A stretch of DNA of 64,000 nt from Myoxocephalus aenaeus (Eukaryota > Chordata > Actinopteri > Perciformes > Cottidae). Made by a program: the position numbers and the translations under genes. The notes under the pieces were generated by a model that was not told where the DNA came from, made no database searches, and saw only the letters and a list, made by a program, of their open reading frames with translations. Positions 61,373 through 64,000 of the stretch are shown here, piece after piece; the first letter of the stretch is position 1; every line of letters begins with the position of its first letter. Where the stretch lies: the NCBI GenBank assembly GCA_038501785.1, contig JBAMJR010000006.1:1005501-1069500 (forward strand), read 5' to 3'.

Positions 61373-63254
61373 ATGGCGGAGCCGGAGCTTCTGTTGGACT
61401 CCAATATCCGACTTTGGGTGGTGTTACCCATCGTCTTCATCACGTTTCTTGTCGGTGTGATACGGCATTATGTATCCATTCTTCTTCAAAGTGACAAGAA
61501 ATTGACGTTAGAACAGGTTTCTGACAGGTACGTGATCTTTAATTGTGAGGTGGTCCTATTAATGAAACAAACACTTGAAATCCATGTGAATTAATACATT
61601 TTGTTTCTTCTCCAAATCCAGTCAGGTTCTTATTCGGAGCAGAATCCTCAGAGAAAATGGAAAATACATCCCTAAACAGGTAGCACATTTCATCATCCAT
61701 CTCCAACACTCTACACAAAACCACTGTTTTTTTTTCTTCCTTTTATTTGTCACAATGCTACTAAATATCTCTCCTTGTATTAGTCTTTTTTGATGAGGAA
61801 GTTCTTCTTCAATAATCAAGAAGATGGATTTTTCAAGAAGACCAAAAGAAAGGTTATTCCACCCTCTCCAATGACAGGTAATCATTTTAGGTATTTACTA
61901 TGATACATGATATGATGATGCAGTCTTTAGCATTGTAATCCACATTGTAAATTAATGAAAATATAAATGTCTGTCATTTCCAATTAAGCTCTGTGTTTTC
62001 TGCCTAATTTATTTTAGCTAAAATGATATATATATATATATATAAACGGTACTTTGCAAGAAGTTAATTAAGTGCATTTTGTTGCACACTATCTTTTCAC
62101 AGATCCCAGCATGCTGACAGACATGATGAAAGGAAATGTCACTAATGTTCTTCCCATGATCCTCATTGGAGGCTGGATCAACTGGACCTTTTCAGGATTT
62201 GTAACAAGTAATTGTGTCACTCTCTCACTGATCTGGCAGCTTGTGGGCCATAATGTGACAACATTGAATGTGTCTTGCTCAGATAAGATATAGTTTGTAT
62301 TGGAATCCTACATTGAGTTCTCTCTTGTCTCTATTTCACACAGCTAAGGTTCCCTTCCCTCTCACTCTGCGCTTCAAGCCCATGCTTCAGCAAGGAGTAG
62401 AGCTGCTTTCATTGGATGCCTCCTGGTAAACTAATAAAACAAGATCTGTAGAGATGTACTTTTTTAGTTGCGTATTCATCTCAAAATGATGAAGCTAGTG
62501 TGTGACTCTTGACATTTGTTCTGTCTGTTTGTGTGTGCATTTATCATCTAGGGTGAGCTCGGCGTCATGGTATTTCCTGAACGTGTTTGGACTACGAAGC
62601 ATGTACTCATTAATTCTAGGCCAAGATAATGGTAATTGTTGTTCATTTTAAGATATTTATTAATGTTTTGTTGTGTCAGATTGTTTGATGAAAATGTTAA
62701 TTCAACAGCAACCATGTCATACTACAAGTAGTTATTTGATTGTAATATTTCATTTCAATACACACAATCTGAGAGTTTAATTTTAAGATTTAACTACAGA
62801 TTCATCCTGGTCAGTGATATTTACAAATCAATTCAGCCGTATGAGTAAGGCATGTGACTTTGATGAGTTCTATGCCAAAAAAAGCTTTGCATTCAGATAA
62901 TTTATTTTTCATTCCCAGAAGATGATTGTTTCAACTATGTTTTTCAATCCCCACAGGTGCAGATCAGTCGAGGATCATGCAGGAGCAGATGAGTGGTGCA
63001 GCCATGGCCATGCCTGCAGATGCAAATAAAGCTTTCAAGGTATATACCGCAGTAGTTTCAGCATAATTAATTAATGTGGTGGGGCTTTGCTCGGTTGTTC
63101 ATGTGATGTCTGTCCTTGATTTTAGGCTGAGTGGGAGGCACTGGAACTGACGGACCATCAGTGGGCGCTAGAGAGTGTAGAGGAGGACCTGATGAGCAGA
63201 GAGCTGGAGTTTGATGGCATGTTTAGCAAGGAGCTACCAAGTGGCATCTTCTGA
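61373..63254 (+). CDS. emc3: emc3 (tmem111): ER membrane protein complex subunit 3, 8 coding exons, 261 aa
   Basis: Core subunit of the ER membrane complex, the insertase that places weakly hydrophobic and multipass transmembrane segments into the ER bilayer. EMC3 belongs to the Oxa1/YidC/Get1 superfamily and lines the insertion groove (family knowledge). Coding exons: 61,373-61,527; 61,622-61,679; 61,784-61,877; 62,103-62,207; 62,344-62,425; 62,552-62,631; 62,957-63,039; 63,126-63,254. All borders are GT/AG, and the joined protein is 261 aa, the same length as mammalian EMC3. Three membrane segments are visible: about 14-34 (LWVVLPIVFITFLVGVI), 116-138 (VLPMILIGGWINWTFSGFV) and 167-188 (SSASWYFLNVFGLRSMYSLI). 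A basic cytosolic loop (74-95, LMRKFFFNNQEDGFFKKTKR) lies between the first two. The tail ends ELPSGIF. The gene looks intact. Confidence 0.96.
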
Positions 63255-64000
63255 TGTCCCAGTCACTTCTACTTGGAGCCTTCAATTTTAATGTTGATCA
63301 TTGCAGGGATTTGTTTTTGGTTAGAGCCCCAGACATTGAATAAATCCCTCCATGTTATGCAAAGTTTACATTCACTTATTTGTTGTCCTTGTCTTTTCAC
63401 ATGAATGATTACCTTTCCATTCTGAATTAACTTAATAATACACTGGTTCTGCTGCTGTTCCATCTCTTTAGAGACATGGAAATGTTTGGGAGACATTAAG
63501 TGGCTTTTTGCTTATTGGAATGCATTATTATTAGTGTGTAACTGTATGCCATCATACCATTAGGTAATAGAATGTGAACTACCTAGTGCTTCTTTTTTAT
63601 TGTGTCATGCACTGCTAGACTAGCTGTTTCAATTTCCATGTGTTGTCATGTTTAAACAATAGACGTTTATTTTATTATACTTTAACAATCTTTACTGACT
63701 CCTCTTTTACTGTAGATAGATGGATCAGTGGTTCTGTGTCAGCTGCCTAAAGCTGGAAATAGACCCAGAACTGATTAGCTGTTGGGAGAGAATGTTTGTG
63801 TGATTGAAATATTGTGTTTTTAAACTATGTAGATGGTTTATTTTGTAATGTAACCCCTCTGTGTTTTGTACAGCATAAAGCCTGTTTTGACAAAATACAC
63901 AGTTTTATTTGTTGCAATGCACACCACGCAAACAAACGTAACGTAAACAAAATATGTCAGTCATCTGTAAGGCTATCTATTTTTAAAGGCATATATATAT
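63255..64000 (+). other. emc3: emc3 3' UTR and downstream sequence
   Basis: A polyadenylation signal AATAAA lies at 63,339-63,344, 85 bp after the stop codon. An alternative longer 3' UTR up to the right-hand edge is possible. I see no further gene before the window ends in a TA run. Confidence 0.55.
63339..63344 (+). terminator. emc3: emc3 polyadenylation signal
   Basis: AATAAA on the plus strand 85 bp beyond the emc3 stop codon is the first canonical signal downstream. Confidence 0.65.

Noticed and set aside
61340..61594. 84-aa frame reading through emc3 exon 1 into the intron
   Set aside because: The real protein uses the GT donor at 61,528 and continues in the next exon; the tail after it is intron sequence.

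Overview
This is vertebrate nuclear DNA, almost certainly from a ray-finned (teleost) fish and probably a percomorph. Four multi-exon genes with canonical GT/AG introns encode proteins very close to vertebrate orthologues. The introns and spacers are full of teleost-type repeats: Tc1-like elements, fold-back MITEs, retroposon tails of L2 type, and long CA, GATA and TA microsatellites. No prokaryotic features, CRISPR arrays or operons are present.

Layout, left to right. (1) 1-4,950: the 5' end of gnai2 on the minus strand. Only coding exon 1 (4,113-3,996) is present, with a long intron 1 to its left and a CpG-rich promoter to its right. (2) 4,950-5,965: a short spacer holding two retroposon 3' tails. 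(3) 5,966-42,900: slc38a3 (SNAT3) on the minus strand. It has 16 coding exons between 30,041 and 8,839 that join without a frame break to give 523 aa, a probable 2.9-kb 3' UTR to 5,966, and a probable non-coding first exon ending at 42,754 inside a CpG-rich promoter. Its introns hold most of the mobile DNA. This includes an intact Tc1/mariner-like transposon (25,529-27,109), a solo LTR with target-site duplication (16,049-16,429), a nested fold-back element (28,376-29,645), a fold-back MITE (9,103-9,680) and a 78-bp perfect palindrome (21,938-22,015). (4) 42,900-50,820: an intergenic stretch with repeats and no recognisable exon. (5) 50,823-58,846: rbm5 on the minus strand, 24 coding exons giving 820 aa (RRM, RanBP2 zinc finger, RRM, OCRE, C2H2, G-patch). 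(6) 58,850-61,372: a head-to-head promoter interval. (7) 61,373-63,344: emc3 on the plus strand, 8 coding exons giving 261 aa.

The order rbm5 - slc38a3 - gnai2, all in one orientation, matches human 3p21.31, where SEMA3F and GNAT1 lie between RBM5 and SLC38A3. I see neither of those two here. The four genes do not form a pathway: a G-protein alpha subunit, a glutamine/histidine transporter, a splicing regulator and an ER membrane-insertase subunit are neighbours by ancestry.

I found no convincing new biological system. The strongest unusual item is the Tc1-like element. Its transposase has DD37E catalytic spacing and an open reading frame, its ends have an IR/DR-like architecture, and it makes up about 93% of one slc38a3 intron, starting 18 nt from the 5' splice site.
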